Shown: positions 19,558 to 29,720, counted from the first letter of the stretch. The stretch is 64,000 bases of DNA from Symmachiella dynata (GCF_007747995.1 NZ_CP036276.1:4021001-4085000), one strand, 5' to 3'. Numbers and translations: made by a program. The notes: a model not told the origin generated them from the sequence alone.

Positions 19558-21156
19558 TCAGGCTGGCTTGGCGCCGGGCTGGCCATTTTCGATGACAAAT
19601 GACGCCTTGGTGAGAATGGGCGCACCGGGTTTGTCGACATAGGGAGTCACACGGAAGTGAGACGTCCAGGTCTGCGGCGTCAGTTCACAGGAAACATAGC
19701 CTCGATTGGAATTGTACCAGCGCACAAAATCGTTTTGGGCCGCGGCTCGTTCGTATTCAGGGATGTGATTCCCACCGTTACCGCTGGAAGTCATGGAGGT
19801 GCCGACCAGCTCGGTGCCAACCAGCGGCGATTTCGGATCTTGAAAATCGAGCTGCAAATCATTGACCCAATTGAGGTGAATGTCGCCGGTCAGCACGACG
19901 GGGTTGGGAACATTTCGTTCATGGAAGAAACGCAACAAGCGGCGGCGACTGATTTCGTAGCCTGGCCATTGGTCCATACTGTAACGACGATACTCCCCTT
20001 CCCCACGGTTGAGAGGCGCCATCATGACCTGCTGAGCCAGCACATTCCAGGTGGAGGGTGAACTCAGGAGGCTCGACATCAACCAGTGCTCCTGCTTGGC
20101 GCCCAGCATGGTGGCCTGCGGATCGAGGGCCTTGCCGATCATCGGTTTCTGGTGGTCGCCATTGGGCTGATCTGTGCGGTATTGCCGCGTATCGAGCACA
20201 TGGAAATTCGCCAGTCGACCGTACTGGCATCCTCGGTAGAGTTTCATGTGCGGCCCTTGTGGAAAGGACCGACGCCGCAACGGCATGAATTCGTAATAGG
20301 TCTGATAGGCGTTCATCCGCCGCGCCAGAAACGCTTCTGGAGAAATCCCTTCTTCCTCGGAAACCAGGTTCGCATAATTATTGTCAAACTCGTGGTCGTC
20401 CCACGTGACGAGCCACGGAAACAGACGATGAGTCTCCTGCAGCGTCTCGTCGAGGCGATATTGCGAGTAACGGATGCGATAGTCGTCAAGGCTTTTGACC
20501 TCGCCCCCGATATGTTTGCGCGGCCGTTTGTCGACTCCGCCGTATTCGTAGATGTAATCGCCCAGATGGACAACGAGGTCGAGGTCCTCCTTTTGCATAT
20601 GGGGATAGCCGTTGAAGTAGCCGCTTTCGAAATGTTGGCAGGATGTGAACGCAAATTTCAGGCAATCGGGCATAGCATCATCAGCCGGTGCTGTGCGTGT
20701 GCGTCCGACAGGACTGGTTTCATCGCCGGCATGAAACCGATAAAAATACCAGCGGTGCGGTTCTAGGCCATCGACTTCGACATGCACTGAATGCCCCAGT
20801 TGTGGCATTGCCCAGGCGACCCCACTTTGGACCACGTTGGCGAACGCCTCATCATCGGCGACTTCCCACCGAGTCGGCACCGCATCATTGGGCATGCCGC
20901 CGCCCTGAAGTGGATCCGGAGCGAGCCGTGTCCACAACACGACGCCATTTGGCTCGGGATCCCCAGATGCCACCCCGAATGTGAACGGGTTCCCGCCAAA
21001 TCGCGGGCGTTGCGCTACCTGCCCCTCGGCTCGCAGGGCAATCGTGGGAATCGCTGACACCGCTGCGATGTAACTCAGAAAGTCACGGCGTGCGATACCG
21101 TATTGACGGGGCTGTGATGATTTTCTGTGGTGAGCCATCTGTGAAATATATCCCAT
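19558..21156 (-). CDS. PhoD-like alkaline phosphatase, Tat-exported
   Basis: About 532 residues. A Tat signal with twin arginines (GIARRDFLSYIAAVSAIPTIAL) is near the N-terminus. The start is either the ATG at 21156 or the one at 21138; neither has a strong ribosome site, and a TTG lies further upstream. The PhoD N-terminal domain (FTFGVASGDPEPNGVVLWTRL) is followed by the metal-binding core: FAFTSCQHF, VVHLGDYIYEYG, TWDDHEFDNNY and VLTGDIHLNW. The family removes phosphate from esters in the periplasm, using Fe and Ca. No PhoB-type box was identified. Confidence 0.9.
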   Translation of the reverse strand: MGYISQMAHHRKSSQPRQYGIARRDFLSYIAAVSAIPTIALRAEGQVAQRPRFGGNPFTFGVASGDPEPNGVVLWTRLAPDPLQGGGMPNDAVPTRWEVADDEAFANVVQSGVAWAMPQLGHSVHVEVDGLEPHRWYFYRFHAGDETSPVGRTRTAPADDAMPDCLKFAFTSCQHFESGYFNGYPHMQKEDLDLVVHLGDYIYEYGGVDKRPRKHIGGEVKSLDDYRIRYSQYRLDETLQETHRLFPWLVTWDDHEFDNNYANLVSEEEGISPEAFLARRMNAYQTYYEFMPLRRRSFPQGPHMKLYRGCQYGRLANFHVLDTRQYRTDQPNGDHQKPMIGKALDPQATMLGAKQEHWLMSSLLSSPSTWNVLAQQVMMAPLNRGEGEYRRYSMDQWPGYEISRRRLLRFFHERNVPNPVVLTGDIHLNWVNDLQLDFQDPKSPLVGTELVGTSMTSSGNGGNHIPEYERAAAQNDFVRWYNSNRGYVSCELTPQTWTSHFRVTPYVDKPGAPILTKASFVIENGQPGAKPA

Positions 21157-21353
21157 AATCCAGGTGTAAAACAAAGTCTGAGCCGCGGTTCGACCAGTCG
21201 GAGGAGAACGCTATCATATCTGAGGAGCGAACCAATCGGAAGGTTCGAAGTACCACGGCAAAACAGCCCACCACACTTGGTTTATCACACCTCATTCATC
21301 TAGAAGGCTCTAATCAATGAGCAACACGAGTCTCTCGGTAGCTTGCAGAACGA

Positions 21354-23579
21354 TCATTCCGCTCGGCGAAATGAATGTCCTGTTTTTAGACCGGCGACGA
21401 AGACGACAAGTGCTACGGCTCCCAGGAAGAAGACCGTGTCGCCGGGGACGCGCATCCATTTCAGGGTTTGCATCAGATCCGTCTGCATGAATTCCGCGCT
21501 GCGGGCGTACCAATAACCCTGTTCGACGGAAGCTTTCGTCTGCAACAGTCCAACCGGCAACAGGCTGAGCAGGCACATGGCCATCAAGCCGCCATTTAAC
21601 GTCCAAAACGAGAATCGCAGCAGACCGTCTTTCCACTCGCGGCCCGGAACAAGGACGCGCAGGCACATCAGCATCAGTCCGATTCCCAGCATGCCATACA
21701 CGCCGAACAAAGCCGCATGGCCGTGCAGAGGGGTCGTGTTCAGTCCCTGCATATAGTACAGCGCGATTGGTGGATTGATCATGAATCCAAACAGGCCGGC
21801 TCCGATCATGTTCCAGAACGCAACAGAGACGAAAAAATAGATCGGCCACTTGTATCGTTGGACCCATTGCGACGAACGCGAACGGCGTAGGTCCTCGGTG
21901 GCATCGAAACCGACCAGAACCAGCGGGACGACTTCTAGAGCACTAAAGACAGACCCCCAAACCAAAGCGACGGTCGGGGTTCCGGAAAAGTACAAGTGGT
22001 GACAGGTGCCGATGATTCCACCGGAAAGAAATATAGTTGCCGACAGCAAGGCGGCCGCTGCGGCGATACGGGGGCGAATCAAATTCAGCCGCATAAAAGT
22101 GAACGCGATCACAGTGGTGGCAAACACTTCAAAAAAGCCTTCGACCCACAAGTGCACAACCCACCAGCGCCAGTATTCCACCATCGAAAGGTGAGTGTGC
22201 CGTCCCCAGGTCAGGCCGGCTCCGTAGAACAGTGCAATCGCTCCCGTGGCCACAGCCAACAAAATGACAAGTTGACGTTGCTGCCCAGTTTTTCTCATCG
22301 CGGGCAGCAGTACACGAATCATCAAGAACAACCACAGCAGCAGACCCACCATTAGCGCGATTTGCCAGACGCGCCCCAGATCCACGTATTCGTAGCCTTG
22401 ATGTCCAAAGTAAAACGATACGGTATCGGTCATCTTGTTCTGAATACTGAGCCATTCGCCTGTTAACGATCCGACGACCACAATCAACAAGGCAGCGAAC
22501 AGCACGTTCACACCGAGTCGTTGGCCTTTGGGTTCGTGATCGCTGACGAGCGGGCCGATGAACAGTCCGGCAGCCAACCAAGCCGTGGCGATCCAAAACA
22601 GCCCCATCTGCACATGCCACGTGCGTGTCACGCTGTAGGGCAACCATTCGGACAAGGGAAAACCGTAAAAGCCATCCCCTTCGACACCGTAGTGCGCTGT
22701 GATGACGCCCAATAGCATCTGCACCAGAATCAACGCAGCGACGACCCAGAAGTATTTGACGGTGGCTCTCTGTGACGGCGTAGCTTCCCACAATGCCAGC
22801 GGATCGGATTCGGGCGGCAACGGTTCCTCTTCTTCGTTTCTTTTCGATGCGTACCACCACGCCATCCCCGCGATGCCGGCCAGCAATACAATGATGCTCA
22901 CACCGGTCCAGACAATATTGTCACCCGTCGGGCGATTGCCAACCAGCGGCTCGTGAGGCCAGTTGTTTGTGTAGCTAACCGACTCGTCAGGGCGATTTGT
23001 CGAAGCCGCCCAAGAGGTCCAAAAGAAGAAAGCGGATAGATTTCGCAGACGGCTTGATTCAGAAACGGCACCGGCAGGAATCGCATAGTCAGCGTTTCCA
23101 TTTGAAAACACGTCGCTGTAGTGAGCCAGGTTTGATTCAAACGCATCCACGCGAATCGGATCGACCGTGACAATTCCGGTTTCCGTATCTAACGTGTTCG
23201 TTCGCAGCAGAGCAGTCAATCTCGCCTGGAGTTGAGCTTGTTTTTCGTTATCGAGTTCCTCAAACGTGCTGCCGTAATCGGCGTCCGCCCAACGATCCAA
23301 GATGAAGATGGCTTCGCGATGCAACCAGTCGGCCGTCCAGTCGGGAGCGACGTAGCTACCGTGCCCCCAGATCGATCCGACCTCCATTCCTCCCAGCGAC
23401 TGCCACACATTCTGACCGGCTGATACATCTCCGCTGTCGATCAACGTGTTGCCATCGGTTGTGACCACTTTATCAAACAGAGGCGGCATTTCCTGATAAA
23501 TCCGAGTTCCGATCCAGCCCAGGACCAAAAACGAAAAGAGCATTACTGCTGAAAAAAGTAGCCAAAGCCGTCGCATCAT
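21354..23579 (-). CDS. norZ: Quinol-dependent nitric oxide reductase (qNOR)
   Basis: 741 residues from the ATG at 23579 (a second ATG follows directly). The longer frame adds 51 residues with no signal. The first membrane helix is RRLWLLFSAVMLFSFLVLGW. A periplasmic cytochrome-c-like domain lacking CxxCH follows, as in quinol-type enzymes. Then comes the NorB core of about 12 helices. Haem/Fe-B ligand regions are visible: WHVQMGLFWI, HLWVEGFFEVF, CHHLYFSGTP and LHGHAALFGVYGM. The enzyme reduces two NO to N2O at the inner membrane. It is the last gene of hmp-ric-norZ, with a 232-nt gap before it that may hold its own promoter. Confidence 0.93.
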   Translation of the reverse strand: MMRRLWLLFSAVMLFSFLVLGWIGTRIYQEMPPLFDKVVTTDGNTLIDSGDVSAGQNVWQSLGGMEVGSIWGHGSYVAPDWTADWLHREAIFILDRWADADYGSTFEELDNEKQAQLQARLTALLRTNTLDTETGIVTVDPIRVDAFESNLAHYSDVFSNGNADYAIPAGAVSESSRLRNLSAFFFWTSWAASTNRPDESVSYTNNWPHEPLVGNRPTGDNIVWTGVSIIVLLAGIAGMAWWYASKRNEEEEPLPPESDPLALWEATPSQRATVKYFWVVAALILVQMLLGVITAHYGVEGDGFYGFPLSEWLPYSVTRTWHVQMGLFWIATAWLAAGLFIGPLVSDHEPKGQRLGVNVLFAALLIVVVGSLTGEWLSIQNKMTDTVSFYFGHQGYEYVDLGRVWQIALMVGLLLWLFLMIRVLLPAMRKTGQQRQLVILLAVATGAIALFYGAGLTWGRHTHLSMVEYWRWWVVHLWVEGFFEVFATTVIAFTFMRLNLIRPRIAAAAALLSATIFLSGGIIGTCHHLYFSGTPTVALVWGSVFSALEVVPLVLVGFDATEDLRRSRSSQWVQRYKWPIYFFVSVAFWNMIGAGLFGFMINPPIALYYMQGLNTTPLHGHAALFGVYGMLGIGLMLMCLRVLVPGREWKDGLLRFSFWTLNGGLMAMCLLSLLPVGLLQTKASVEQGYWYARSAEFMQTDLMQTLKWMRVPGDTVFFLGAVALVVFVAGLKTGHSFRRAE

Positions 23580-23811
23580 GTTCTCGCTTTGTGTTTTGAA
23601 TTTGAATTCATTTGAGTTCAGATGTTGAACGTTGCTGACCGGAAACCCCAAAAGCTCACTGGGAACGCCAAAACACTCTCTGCAACAAACAGCGGCAGAC
23701 AGAGAAACGCCTAGGTTCCCTGTTTCTTCCAATGCAATTTTGCTAGCGGAGCCGCAATGGAAATAACCTGAAAATCACACAGCGACACTGATCAGCGTAT
23801 TGCGAACACGC

Positions 23812-24567
23812 TCATCGTGCTGCCGACACTTGTGCGGAAGCCTCACCCAATTCGGCCGCCAGTTGTGATGCGCGCGGGAACAACACATTGTTCTCTTTGT
23901 GAATGTGGCGATGCAGGTCGGCTTCCAATTCCCGCAAACCATCGAGCATTGCTCGAAATGTGTTGCAACCGCCGTCCGGTAGCGTGAAGTCCGACGAGGC
24001 CGCGCGAATATCACGCAGAGCTTGACCGGCGATATCGTGTTCGTGTTCCATCATGCGTATTGGATTGTCGACCGAACCAAACGGGAATGACGGCAGTGCA
24101 CGTGATTGTTCGATCGTGCGGATGGCCGGAAACAGAATCTGCTCTTCCTTGAGCATGTGCGGAACGAGTTCGTCCCGGAGCTGCTGGAAAGATGTTCCCA
24201 TACGTTCCAGCCAGGCATGTTGGCTGCCATGAACGGACACAACTTTGTCGACAAGCTGCGTGAGTCGTGGTAACTCACGCTTCAGATACTCGTGGTGCGT
24301 TGCCTCGATCGAATCGCACATATCGGCCAGGGACTTTGACGCAAAGTCGTTCTCTGAGGCATCTTCCCCTGCGTCACTCGCAATAACATCGAGCAGTTTC
24401 TCAAGAACGGCCTGCGCATCAATCTGCCCCATGCGGCACGCTTCTTTCAACGGCCGACCACCGCCGCAACAGTAGTCGATTCGGTGCTGTTCGAACACGC
24501 GAGAAGTCGCCGGATGTTCCGTGACCCACTGGCCAACCGAGTCTGTTAGATTCAACGTTTTTGTCAT
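23812..24567 (-). CDS. ric: Di-iron iron-sulfur cluster repair protein (RIC/YtfE/ScdA)
   Basis: 251 residues from the ATG at 24567, with AAGGAA 7 nt upstream; a TTG 27 nt earlier is rejected. Residues about 1-60 are the ScdA_N domain with the CCGGG motif (IDYCCGGGRPLKEAC). The rest is a hemerythrin-like di-iron bundle with His and Glu ligands in ATHHEYLKRELPRL, KEEQILFPAI, MEHEHDIAGQAL and HRHIHKENNVLFPRA. The protein repairs Fe-S clusters damaged by NO or oxidants. It lies 56 nt after hmp on the same strand, forming a nitrosative stress operon. Confidence 0.93.
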   Translation of the reverse strand: MTKTLNLTDSVGQWVTEHPATSRVFEQHRIDYCCGGGRPLKEACRMGQIDAQAVLEKLLDVIASDAGEDASENDFASKSLADMCDSIEATHHEYLKRELPRLTQLVDKVVSVHGSQHAWLERMGTSFQQLRDELVPHMLKEEQILFPAIRTIEQSRALPSFPFGSVDNPIRMMEHEHDIAGQALRDIRAASSDFTLPDGGCNTFRAMLDGLRELEADLHRHIHKENNVLFPRASQLAAELGEASAQVSAAR

Positions 24568-24623
24568 TTTTGATTTCCTTATGTGCAATGCCAATTCGTT
24601 TCAACAAACAGCTGTGCGATGAA

Positions 24624-25865
24624 TCAGGCAGGCAACGCTGCCGCCTCCAATTCCTGCTTGGGACCGAAGAACTCGTAGCGCATGCGGTGTTCGTCGACGT
24701 TCAGTTCCTGCAGGCTCGCATGAATGTTCGCCATGAATGGTCGCGGACCACAGAAGTAAAAGTCCGCTTCTTCGTATGGGGTCCAGTCACGCAGAAACTC
24801 AGTCGTCACGAACCCAGCTTTGTCGCAATTGCCCTCTACAAGGTCGCCCGGCAACGGCGCATCGTACAGAACCTGTGTCTGCACATTCGGACCCGTCTGC
24901 GCCAGGTTGCGAATCTCATCTGCAAACGCATGGGCCTTGCTATTGCGCGCGGCCTGAACAAAGTAGATCACTGCTTCGGGGTTCGCATGAATGATCGACT
25001 TGGCCATCGACAACAGCGGCGTGACACCGATGCCACCTGCCAGCAATACAATCGGCTTGCTTGCTGCCGTCTCAGGATCAACGGTGAATTCGCCGCAAGG
25101 CGGACCAATTTGAATGCGATGCCCTGGCTCGGTCACTTCGTGTAGGTGGCAGGAGATCAGACCGTCCGGTGCATCGGGCGCAAGTCGCTCCTCGCGCTTG
25201 ACGCTGATACGGAAGTGCTGCTCCCCGGTTCGATCAGACAAGCTATAGTTGCGCGGCGAGGTAGGTGTATGAAGGTCATCAATGTGAACGGTGATGTACT
25301 GTCCCGGTTTGAAGGGCGGCAATTCTCCCTCGTCCTCCGGTTTCAGGTAGAACGAGGTCACGACATCGCTTTCGGGTACTTTGCGATCGACCACAAAAGT
25401 GCGGTAACCATTCCAGCCGCCAGGCATAGATTGCTGCTCATCATAAATCGCTCCTTCGCGGCCAATGAAAATGTCCGCCAGAAACCCGTAGGCTTCCGCC
25501 ACAGCAGCAATGATCTCGTCGGTTGCCGCCTCGCCCATGACATCTTTGATCGCGTCGAGCAGATGTTTGCCAACAATCGGGTAATGCTCGGCCTTGATGC
25601 CCAATGAGCAATGCTTCTGAGCGATCAATTCGACGGCGGGCATCAACACCGCGGGATTGTCGATATGGGTAAAATACGCACAAATCGCCCCCGCCAGAGC
25701 TCTCTGTTGGCCACCAGAATGCTGATGCGCCTGATTGAAAAACGCTTTGACTTCCGGGTTCCCCTGAAACATTCGTTCATAAAACCGCCGCGTAATGGTT
25801 TCCGCATTGGCAGCAACGGCCGGAGTGATTTCCTTAACGATTTGGACCGTTTTCTCGCTGAGCAT
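24624..25865 (-). CDS. hmp: Flavohaemoprotein, nitric oxide dioxygenase
   Basis: 413 residues, the normal length for Hmp. Residues 1-140 are the globin domain, with the proximal His region ([16 protein letters not shown]) and the [16 protein letters not shown] start. Residues about 150-260 are the FAD domain (PRNYSLSD). Residues about 265-400 are the NAD domain ([24 protein letters not shown]). The enzyme converts NO and O2 to nitrate using NAD(P)H. AGGAACAG precedes the ATG. It heads the leftward hmp-ric-norZ cluster and is divergent from an NsrR-like gene, which probably controls it through the repeats at 25932-25971. Confidence 0.96.
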   Translation of the reverse strand: MLSEKTVQIVKEITPAVAANAETITRRFYERMFQGNPEVKAFFNQAHQHSGGQQRALAGAICAYFTHIDNPAVLMPAVELIAQKHCSLGIKAEHYPIVGKHLLDAIKDVMGEAATDEIIAAVAEAYGFLADIFIGREGAIYDEQQSMPGGWNGYRTFVVDRKVPESDVVTSFYLKPEDEGELPPFKPGQYITVHIDDLHTPTSPRNYSLSDRTGEQHFRISVKREERLAPDAPDGLISCHLHEVTEPGHRIQIGPPCGEFTVDPETAASKPIVLLAGGIGVTPLLSMAKSIIHANPEAVIYFVQAARNSKAHAFADEIRNLAQTGPNVQTQVLYDAPLPGDLVEGNCDKAGFVTTEFLRDWTPYEEADFYFCGPRPFMANIHASLQELNVDEHRMRYEFFGPKQELEAAALPA

Positions 25866-25931
25866 GTCTGTTCCTGCTTATTTCGTTGTTGCTGTCTAGA
25901 TCCGAGACGGATAAACTTAATTCTTCACCCA

Positions 25932-25971
25932 AAGGTATAGAATACAATAGTGGACGTCAAGGTAAAGAATA
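25932..25971. promoter_or_regulatory. Candidate NsrR/Rrf2 operator: paired AAGGTA(T/A)AGAATA repeats
   Basis: Two 13-nt direct repeats differing at one base lie at 25932-25944 and 25959-25971, 27 nt apart, in the 135-nt divergent region between hmp and the Rrf2 gene. The first also contains the palindrome GTAT-AGA-ATAC (25935-25945). On the minus strand a TTGACG (25960-25955) lies between the repeats, so binding would cover a possible hmp promoter. The regulatory role is inferred. Confidence 0.5.
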
Positions 25972-26000
25972 GCGGCGAGGAGAAATTCCGGAGAAAAACC

Positions 26001-26426
26001 ATGATCTCAAAAACAGCCGAGTACGCGTTACGTGCCGTAACCTGTCTGGCGAACGACACCCACAGCCCTGCGTCGGCCGATGTATTGGCAAAAAAAACAA
26101 AGGTGCCACGTCGTTACTTAACACGCGTCCTGCAGGATTTGGCGGCCGCGGGCTTGGTCGCCTCGCGTAGCGGGCCGGGAGGCGGATACGTGCTCAAACA
26201 AGAGACCGGCAAATTGACGATCCTGGATGTCATCAACGCCGTCGCTCCATTGGAACGTATCAAGTCCTGCCCGTTAGGACTCAATTCGCACACGTCTTTG
26301 TGCCCATTGCACTCAGAACTCGACCGAGCTTTTGCCGCCACCGAAGCCGCGTTTGCCGCGGTGACGATTCGCCAGCTCCTGGAATCAACGAATCCCATTG
26401 TGCCGTTGTGTGAAGATTCCAAATGA
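26001..26426 (+). CDS. nsrR: Rrf2-family (NsrR-like) transcriptional regulator
   Basis: 141 residues from the ATG at 26001, with GGAGAAAA upstream; the first part of the longer frame overlaps the operator-like repeats. The N-terminal winged helix-turn-helix is typical of Rrf2 proteins ([46 protein letters not shown]). A cluster-binding region has Cys at both ends of [12 protein letters not shown]. This spacing (ten residues between the Cys) differs from the three-Cys pattern of proteobacterial NsrR, so the symbol rests mostly on position next to hmp-ric-norZ. It probably senses NO through an Fe-S cluster and represses both divergent units. Confidence 0.82.
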   Translation: MISKTAEYALRAVTCLANDTHSPASADVLAKKTKVPRRYLTRVLQDLAAAGLVASRSGPGGGYVLKQETGKLTILDVINAVAPLERIKSCPLGLNSHTSLCPLHSELDRAFAATEAAFAAVTIRQLLESTNPIVPLCEDSK

Positions 26427-26647
26427 AGCAGCCAATTACCGGATTTCACAGGGATGACGAGGACCATTGGGTGGCCCAACTCGCCTGCGGCCACAATCAA
26501 CATGTTCGCCATGATCCTCCGTGGATGAATCGCAAATGGGTCACCACGGTCGCAGGGCGCGAGCAAATGCTGGGATATCTGCTTGACTGCATTAAATGTG
26601 ACGAACAAGCTCCACCGGATGATCGGCCGAACATAGAGCCGGCTTGA
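26423..26647 (+). CDS. DUF3565 family small protein
   Basis: 74 residues, overlapping the regulator's stop codon by ATGA, so translation is probably coupled. The sequence carries the DUF3565 features: [20 protein letters not shown], a HVRH segment with PPW, and [10 protein letters not shown]. Cys and His in CGHNQHVRH and DCIKC could bind a metal or be redox active. The function is not established. Coupling to an NO-responsive regulator suggests a role in nitrosative stress. Confidence 0.85.
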   Translation: MKQPITGFHRDDEDHWVAQLACGHNQHVRHDPPWMNRKWVTTVAGREQMLGYLLDCIKCDEQAPPDDRPNIEPA

Positions 26648-26871
26648 TTCCGTTTAGCTCCCCGAAGTCTTTCCCACCGCGACAATAAGCTCGCCGCAAG
26701 AGGCTGATTCCTAAACACCGGAATCAATTGGTCTGATCAAACGCGAACATCATTCGGGATTGCATTGCGAGACTTGAAAGAGGCGAGCAAGAAATTGACC
26801 CTCTTTCTAGATTTCAATACACTCCGTCATTCCGTAGCCCACCCAATCTTTCCTCGCAGGAGCCGGTGCCC

Positions 26872-28479
26872 ATGTTGCTGAATCGTTATTCACTCTTGCT
26901 ATTGCTTCTCGTGGGGTATCTGGCGATCGGCACTTTGCCAGCTGCAGAGCCAATTGATGGGGACATATTGCTCAAAGGCGGAACGGTAATCGATGGGAGT
27001 GGCAGTCCGGGACTAGTGGGTAATGTTGCACTTCGCGGCGATCGCATCGTGGCGGTGGGGACCTTTGAAGTCGGCGAGTTTCCACAGGTGATTGATTGCA
27101 ACGGGCTAGTGATTGCTCCGGGATTCATTGATTTACACAACCATAGCGACGAACAAATCGTCGAGCCCGAAACCCGCGGCTGTGTCAACTATCTGATGCA
27201 GGGCTGTACAACGATCGTAACGGGAAACTGTGGATTCGGGCCGGTGAACGTGGCCGAGTACTACTCCAAAATCAATGCCTCCGGCGCTGGGGTGAATGTC
27301 GTGCATCTATTGCCCCAAGGTTCTCTGCGTGCCGACGTGATGGGGCTAGCCGACCGCGCCCCGACGGACGATGAGTTACAACGCATGCGAGCTTTGGCCA
27401 AACAGGCGATGCAAGATGGCGCGTGGGGAATGACGACCGGTCTGATCTATGTTCCCGGTGCATCAACCAAGACCGATGAACTCGTTGAGATTGCTAAAGT
27501 TATTGCCGCTCACCAGGGGTTTTATGCCAGCCACATGCGTGACGAGGGGACCGGTTTGCTCGGCGCTGTTCAAGAAACGCTCGAAATTGGTAAGCAGGCA
27601 CAACTGCCCGTGCATGTTTCACATTTCAAATCAAACGGGATTGAGGCCTGGGGATTGATCCGCCGCGCCGCTGAAATGATTGAGCAGGCGCAGGCTGAAG
27701 GACAAAAAGTCACCGCGGATCAATACCCCTACATAGCCTCCAGCACTTCGCTCAGTGCAATCCTCTTCCCGCGTTGGGTTCGGGCGGGTGGCAAAGAAGT
27801 CATGGTGAAACGACTCGACGATCCCGAAAAAAGCGCGGAGATTCGCGAATTGGTCATTGAAACGTTGAAAGAGCGAGGCGAGCGTGCCCCGGTACAAATC
27901 GGTCGCTACAAACCCAAACCCAATTGGGTCGGACGTAAAGTCTACGAAATCGCACAGGCAGAGAATCGCCCGGCAGTGGACATTGTCTACGAAATCGTGC
28001 GTAACGGTGATGCAGGCGCGATTAGCTTCGGCATGAATGAAGAAGACGTTCGATTTGGGATGCAACTCCCCTGGGTCGCAACCGCATCGGACGGACGCGC
28101 CTATCTCCCCGGATCTGACAAGCCGCATCCTCGGAGTTACGGGACCTTTCCACGCAAGATCGGACACTATGCGATCCAGGAAAAGGTGATCCCACTCGCC
28201 AAAGCGATCCGCAGTTGCAGCAGCCTGCCGGCGGAGATTTTGGGATTAGCGGACCGGGGACGGCTGCAGCCGGGACTGGTGGCCGACATCGTGGTCATCG
28301 ATCCGCAAACAGTACATGACACCGCCGAATTTGCCGCGCCGCATCGCTATGCGACGGGAATCAAGTATGTCTACATTGCCGGAAAACCGGCGGTGTTTGA
28401 CGGCGTCCCGACAGGCGCCTTGGCCGGACGCGCCCTGAATCGGCGTGACGCAAAGCCAGATTCCACCAGTGACGAGTGA
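26872..28479 (+). CDS. Secreted D-aminoacylase-like amidohydrolase
   Basis: 535 residues from the ATG at 26872, with AGGAG 9 nt upstream; a GTG two codons earlier would be only 3 nt from it. The signal peptide is MLLNRYSLLLLLLVGYLAIG. The amidohydrolase fold starts with LLKGGTVIDGSG and has the metal motif FIDLHNHSD. Further family landmarks are GNCGFG, GMTTGLIYVPG, SHMRDEG, HVSHFK and ADQYPY, all typical of N-acyl-D-amino-acid deacylases. The late part has PRSYGTFPR and the LGLADRGRLQPGLVADIVV end. The enzyme probably releases D-amino acids from N-acylated forms, perhaps peptidoglycan-derived. It is a single gene with no clear operon. Confidence 0.88.
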   Translation: MLLNRYSLLLLLLVGYLAIGTLPAAEPIDGDILLKGGTVIDGSGSPGLVGNVALRGDRIVAVGTFEVGEFPQVIDCNGLVIAPGFIDLHNHSDEQIVEPETRGCVNYLMQGCTTIVTGNCGFGPVNVAEYYSKINASGAGVNVVHLLPQGSLRADVMGLADRAPTDDELQRMRALAKQAMQDGAWGMTTGLIYVPGASTKTDELVEIAKVIAAHQGFYASHMRDEGTGLLGAVQETLEIGKQAQLPVHVSHFKSNGIEAWGLIRRAAEMIEQAQAEGQKVTADQYPYIASSTSLSAILFPRWVRAGGKEVMVKRLDDPEKSAEIRELVIETLKERGERAPVQIGRYKPKPNWVGRKVYEIAQAENRPAVDIVYEIVRNGDAGAISFGMNEEDVRFGMQLPWVATASDGRAYLPGSDKPHPRSYGTFPRKIGHYAIQEKVIPLAKAIRSCSSLPAEILGLADRGRLQPGLVADIVVIDPQTVHDTAEFAAPHRYATGIKYVYIAGKPAVFDGVPTGALAGRALNRRDAKPDSTSDE

Positions 28480-28511
28480 CCAGCCGCATCTCGCAATTCC
28501 CTAGAGCGTTG

Positions 28512-29552
28512 CTAGTTCGCGATTTTCGTATACGGTGCGATGTGAATGGCGGAAAATTTTTTCTTGAGTGTCCCAGCGCCTTCAGGGGTCACCGCGGTGT
28601 CGGTCACATTCAGAATTTCGAGTGTGGGAATCTCCATGAGATACTGCATACAACCATCGGTCACCTGCGTGCGGCTGATGTCCAATTCTCGAAGTTTAGG
28701 CATTCCCTGAAGCTGCTCAATTCCGTCATCTCCCACGTCCGTATCCAAAAGCCAAAGCACGCCCAACTGGCTCATCCCTTTGAGATGCGAAAGTCCGGAA
28801 CCGTTGACCTGAGTGCCTTCCAGGTCGAGTTCCTCTAATTCAGTCAAATCCTTCAAGAATTCCAACCCGGAATCCGAAACGGCCGTGCCATTCAAGTTTA
28901 GTCTCAGTAGATGCGACGCTCCCACGAGATAACTCAAGGCGGCATCGTCGACTGCTGTATGTTTGAGGTCGACGTCGCGCAATTCTGCCAGCCCTGCAGC
29001 GTTTTTCACTCCCGAGCTAGTCACTGCGGTGTCGGCAAGCCAGAGAACTTCGAGTTCGGGCATCTCTTTCACAGCAACCATCCCGCTGTCGTCGACTTTC
29101 GTTTCGTTGAGATTCAACTTGCGCAGTTTGGTCAACGCTTTGAGTTGCTGCATGCCGGCCCCGGTGAGCGAGGTCCCTTTTAAACCCAAATTTTCCAGTT
29201 GCGAGAGTTTCGCAATGTGTTCTGCACCGTCATCTCCAATTTTGGTTTCGAACAGGTGTAATTCCTGAAGCTGCGGAAATTCTGCCAAAATTGCCAGCCC
29301 CTCATCAGTAATCGCAGAGCGGCCGAGATGGATTGCCGTCACCGGTTTTCCGTCTAGTCGGGGGTTGGTCTGGACCCTACCCCCTAACTCCTTAATTGTG
29401 GCGATGGCTGCCTCTTGAGTACTTGGACCGCCGGTAACGTTGGCGCCCGATCCGCCCTGTTGTTGATCACCGCAGCCCGTAAACAATAAGGCTGCATACA
29501 AAGCGCATAGTTGCAGGGAATAGAAGCGACGTGTGCCGGTGGCCGTCATCAT
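28512..29552 (-). CDS. Leucine-rich-repeat lipoprotein
   Basis: 346 residues from the ATG at 29552 (ATGATG, GAGAG just upstream); a frame 35 codons longer has no signal. The lipobox is ALLFTGC. After a Gly/Gln-rich linker come about nine repeats of roughly 24 residues of the type L-x-x-L-x-L-x-x-T-x-V-x-x-x-G-(L/M), for example LTKLRKLNLNETKVDDSGM. This is the cysteine-poor LRR pattern common in planctomycete secreted proteins. It is probably a binding scaffold at the cell surface or outer membrane. No enzymatic domain is seen. Confidence 0.88.
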   Translation of the reverse strand: MMTATGTRRFYSLQLCALYAALLFTGCGDQQQGGSGANVTGGPSTQEAAIATIKELGGRVQTNPRLDGKPVTAIHLGRSAITDEGLAILAEFPQLQELHLFETKIGDDGAEHIAKLSQLENLGLKGTSLTGAGMQQLKALTKLRKLNLNETKVDDSGMVAVKEMPELEVLWLADTAVTSSGVKNAAGLAELRDVDLKHTAVDDAALSYLVGASHLLRLNLNGTAVSDSGLEFLKDLTELEELDLEGTQVNGSGLSHLKGMSQLGVLWLLDTDVGDDGIEQLQGMPKLRELDISRTQVTDGCMQYLMEIPTLEILNVTDTAVTPEGAGTLKKKFSAIHIAPYTKIAN

Positions 29553-29720
29553 GTCTCTCGATGCCTTTTTGTTTTTAACAACACGATTTGACTTAGCGAC
29601 AGTGATATTCAGAGTAGCGACCGAAGCCTCAACGTCCTGTGACGATAGACTTGGCACAGGCGAAACGACTTCAACCGAAGACAGCTACTATTACTTCGAG
29701 CAACAAATACTTCATGGAAC

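Noticed and set aside
20086-20766. 226-codon plus-strand frame
   Set aside because: Antisense to the PhoD-like gene, whose motifs are clear on the minus strand.
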